Assembly: GCA_030697085.1 (NCBI GenBank) | Contig: JAUYQT010000557.1 | Location: 1-6,170 of the forward strand | Origin: Azonexus sp. | Lineage (GTDB): Bacteria; Pseudomonadota; Gammaproteobacteria; Burkholderiales; Rhodocyclaceae | Direction of reading: 5' to 3' | DNA length: 6,170 nt | Shown: piece after piece, positions 3,906 through 6,170 of the stretch | Layout of the letters: the number at the start of each line of letters is the position of its first letter | Numbering within the stretch: position 1 is the stretch's first letter | The notes under the pieces: model-generated | What the model was told of the DNA's origin: nothing | Database searches by the model: none | The model's input: the letters and a program-made list of their open reading frames with translations, nothing else | Translations under genes and position numbers: made by a program

Positions 3906-4816
3906 CTCTGACCGAAATGCGCTATATCGTGGCTCTGGCCCGTGAGCGCCATTTCGGCAAGGCAGCTGAAGCTTGTCATGTCAGCCAGCCGACCTTATCG
4001 GTGGCTTTAAAGAAAGTCGAAGGTCAGCTCGGCGCTGCACTTTTTGAACGTAGCGCCACGGATGTCCGGATTACTGCACTCGGCGAGCGTATCGTTGCCC
4101 AGGCGCGGCGCGTTCTCGAAGAAGCCGTCCGGCTTGAGGAAATTGCCGGCACCGTCGGCGATCCGCTAAGCGGTGCGCTGCGCGTCGGCGTCATTTACAC
4201 CATCGCGCCCTATTTGCTGCCGCAACTGATTCCGGCCTTGCACCGTGAAGCTCCGGCGATGCCGCTCTTCCTCAAGGAAGACTTCACCGAAAACCTGATT
4301 CCGGCGCTCAAGGCCGGTGATTTCGACGTCATCGTGATTGCGCTGCCACTGGCCGAAGCGGGCCTGGTGGCACAACCGGTTTATCAGGAACCGTTCCGGG
4401 TCGTCGTTCCGGCCGAGCACTCCTGGGCAACCAGGCGAGACATCGACGCCGACGAACTGGATGGTGAAAACCTGCTGCTGCTCGGTCAGGGTAATTGCTT
4501 CCGCGATCAGGTGCTTGAATCCTGCCCCCGCCTGACCGGCCCCGAGGCGCTACAACATTCGCTCGAAGGCAGCTCCCTGGAAACCATTCGCTATATGGTG
4601 GCCAGTGGCGCCGGCCTGGCCGTCATGCCGAGCACTGCTGCCGATCCGTTGATCGAGCGCGAGCCAATGGTCAAAGTGCTGCCCTTCGCCGGCAAACAGC
4701 CAAGCCGTACCGTCGGCCTTGTCTGGCGCGTCACCTTCCCTCGCCCCAAAGCGATCGACGCTGTCCGTGCGGCTGTGCTCTCCTGCCGCTTGCCGGGCGC
4801 AACGGCGGTGCATTGA
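3902..4816 (+). CDS. oxyR: LysR-family hydrogen peroxide-sensing regulator OxyR
   Basis: The 304-residue product is a LysR-type regulator. An N-terminal winged helix-turn-helix (about residues 3-60, MRYIVALARERHFGKAAEA and SQPTLSVALKKVE) is joined by a linker helix to a periplasmic-binding-like sensor domain (about 90-300). GNCFRDQVLESCP contains two cysteines nine residues apart, at C199 and C208, the same numbers as the E. coli OxyR redox pair. The surrounding CxRDQ pattern and the later GSSLETIRYMVASGAGLAVMPS are also OxyR-like. OxyR senses peroxide by disulfide formation and activates catalase, alkyl hydroperoxide reductase and related genes. The start at 3902 overlaps the rsuA stop as ATGA, so translation is probably coupled. 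An in-frame ATG at 3854 would add 16 non-family residues lying inside rsuA. No typical OxyR target gene is in the window. Confidence 0.93.
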   Translation: MTLTEMRYIVALARERHFGKAAEACHVSQPTLSVALKKVEGQLGAALFERSATDVRITALGERIVAQARRVLEEAVRLEEIAGTVGDPLSGALRVGVIYTIAPYLLPQLIPALHREAPAMPLFLKEDFTENLIPALKAGDFDVIVIALPLAEAGLVAQPVYQEPFRVVVPAEHSWATRRDIDADELDGENLLLLGQGNCFRDQVLESCPRLTGPEALQHSLEGSSLETIRYMVASGAGLAVMPSTAADPLIEREPMVKVLPFAGKQPSRTVGLVWRVTFPRPKAIDAVRAAVLSCRLPGATAVH

Positions 4817-4945
4817 GTTTCGTCCGCCTTGGCGACAGTTACGAGGCGCAGGTGAGGCAGTGGCGGTATCAGGAGTCGGCGACTTATTGGCTCGATTTCA
4901 AGCTCCACATAAAGGCACAAAACCAAAAAGCTAACGCAGCAAAGC

Positions 4946-4981
4946 AAAAAAGCCCCCGGAAGAATCTTCCGGGGGCTTTTT
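4946..4981. terminator. Strong bidirectional intrinsic terminator between oxyR and topB
   Basis: GCCCCCGGAAGA (4952-4963) and TCTTCCGGGGGC (4965-4976) form a perfect 12-bp inverted repeat about a central A, so the real loop will be a few bases. It is flanked by A6 on the left and T5 on the right, so it has a U tract in either direction. It lies 130 bp after the oxyR stop and about 20 bp beyond the convergent topB stop. The 4817-4945 stretch before it holds no recognisable gene. Confidence 0.92.
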
Positions 4982-4999
4982 CCTGACCGCTAAAGCCAA

Positions 5000-6170
5000 T
5001 CAGGCTTCTGCTTCAGCCTTTTTCTTGGCGGGTGCTTTCGGCTTGGCGACCTTTTTCTCGAACTCGAAACTGACCTTGCCTTCCTTGGCGACCAGGTAGG
5101 CCGAGAATTTACGGCGCGTGCGGTTGGAGACGAATTCCTTGAGCAAGTCGGTCTTGCCGTCGTTGAGCAGCTTTTGCATCTGAGCCGCTTCAATTGGCTG
5201 TTGCAAAATGATTTTGCCGGAACGGAAATCACAGTTTTTATCCGGACCCACTGATTTTTCGCAGACGTAGGAAGTGCCGTGGTCGAAGACATTAGCGGCA
5301 CATTTCGGGCATTTGCCCAGGCTTTGCTGACTGGAGAAGTCGACGGGTTCGTTGTTGGCTTCGTCGTTTTTGTCCTGGCCAAAATCAAATTCCGGCTCGA
5401 AGTTGTCGTTCAATTTGATCGCGGCGGCAAAGGTGCGGCCCATTTTGCTGCGGAAGCCGGTGAGCGGGCCGATCTGTTTTTCGTTGATCAGGGTGTCGAC
5501 TTCGGCTGGCTCGAACTGGCGGCCAGCAACGATTTTCCATAGCGAGTAATCGCAGCCGCCACACTGGAATTTCTTGTAGGTTTCGCGAATCATGCCGCCA
5601 CAACGTGGGCAGGCTGCGGTCAACACGCCAAAATCACCCGGAATGGTGTCGCTGTCAAAAGTCTTGGCGCGCTCGACCATGTGGCGGGTCATTTCGGCAA
5701 TCTCGCGCATGAACTCGTCACGCGTGAATTCACCCTTTTCGATGCGGCCGAGTTTCCATTCCCAGTCGCCGGTGAGTTCCGGCTGGGTCAGTTCCTTGAT
5801 GCCCAGACCGTTCAATTACGTCATCTGCGAGTAGGCTTTGGCGGTTGGGACCAGTTCACGGCCCTCGCGCAGCATGTACTGCTCGCCAATCAGATTTTCA
5901 ATGATCTGGGCGCGCGTCGCTGGTGTGCCCAGGCCACGGCCGGCCATCGCCGCCTTGAGTTCTTCGTCATCAACCATCTTGCCGGCGCCTTCCATGGCGG
6001 AGAGCAGCGTGGCTTCAGAGTAGCGCGGTGGTGGCTTGGTTTCGTTGGCCTTGACGGTGACTTCTTCGGCTTTCACCTTTTCGCCGGCGTCGACCGCAAC
6101 CAAATTGCCTTCGGTGCCTTCCTGGGCTTCCTTGCCATGGACGGCCAGCCAGCCCGGATTGACCAGTACC
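5000..6170 (-). pseudogene. topB: DNA topoisomerase III (topB), 3' part, interrupted by an in-frame TAA; 5' end beyond the window
   Basis: TopB is a type IA topoisomerase that decatenates and relaxes DNA through a tyrosine-DNA link. The frame enters at 6169 with VLVNPGWLAVHGKEAQ and continues with ETKPPPRYSEATLLSAME and GLGTPATRAQIIENLI, typical of the TopB core. After LVPTAKAYSQMT comes TAA (5818-5816). The same frame continues directly with LNGLGIKELTQPELTGDWEWKL, again normal TopB sequence, then two cysteine clusters (CPRCGG/CGGC, CPKC/CEK...NC), a GPLTGFRSKMGRTFAA repeat unit and a Lys/Ala-rich tail. There is no frameshift or gap, so one base change, for example CAA or TTA to TAA, explains it. 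Termination would remove the end of the core fold and all zinc ribbons. A TTG directly after the stop (5815-5813) could allow reinitiation. The catalytic tyrosine lies upstream, outside the window. A sequencing error is a real alternative. Confidence 0.85.

Noticed and set aside
4591..4947. Minus-strand frame antisense to the 3' end of oxyR
   Set aside because: It is a shadow frame with no recognisable domain, and it begins beside the terminator.

Overview
The window looks like chromosomal DNA of a betaproteobacterium, most likely of the Rhodocyclales type (Dechloromonas/Azonexus/Accumulibacter-like). This is inferred from a PEP-CTERM exported protein with a sigma-54-type promoter, a LysR regulator with the OxyR cysteine pair, an RsuA-type pseudouridine synthase, an AtaL-like SRPBCC protein, and moderately GC-rich codon use. 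No rRNA, tRNA or CRISPR array is visible.

Left part (about 152-1397): an IS200/IS605-family insertion sequence with the IS605 gene layout, meaning divergent tnpA (+ strand) and tnpB (- strand). tnpA looks intact: the HUH motif and the catalytic tyrosine are both present. tnpB has lost its middle through an in-frame deletion, including the RuvC-I aspartate, so it should not encode an active RNA-guided nuclease. The right end has an IS608-like layout (GAAT, hairpin, then TCAA at the tip). The left end is probably next to a TTGAT in the tail of a host terminator. The two transposon genes share a 21-bp gap in which two face-to-face -10 elements overlap, and both predicted transcripts start at or next to an ATG.

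Middle part (1404-2703): a minus-strand gene for a secreted PEP-CTERM/exosortase substrate. It has a good -24/-12 promoter, a Shine-Dalgarno site and its own intrinsic terminator. A further intrinsic-terminator-like hairpin and a stretch without a recognisable gene lie upstream.

Right part (2704-6170): an AtaL-like (DUF1857) gene on the minus strand is divergent from an rsuA-oxyR pair with only 23 bp between the starts, and that gap contains a small palindrome. oxyR overlaps the end of rsuA by ATGA. A strong bidirectional terminator separates oxyR from the convergent topB gene for DNA topoisomerase III. topB runs off the right edge and is cut by a clean in-frame TAA codon, with homologous reading frame on both sides.

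I found no convincing new multi-gene system. The points most worth a second look are the deleted TnpB and its presumed guide RNA, the overlapping leaderless tnpA/tnpB promoters, the sigma-54 promoter of the PEP-CTERM gene and the topB nonsense codon.
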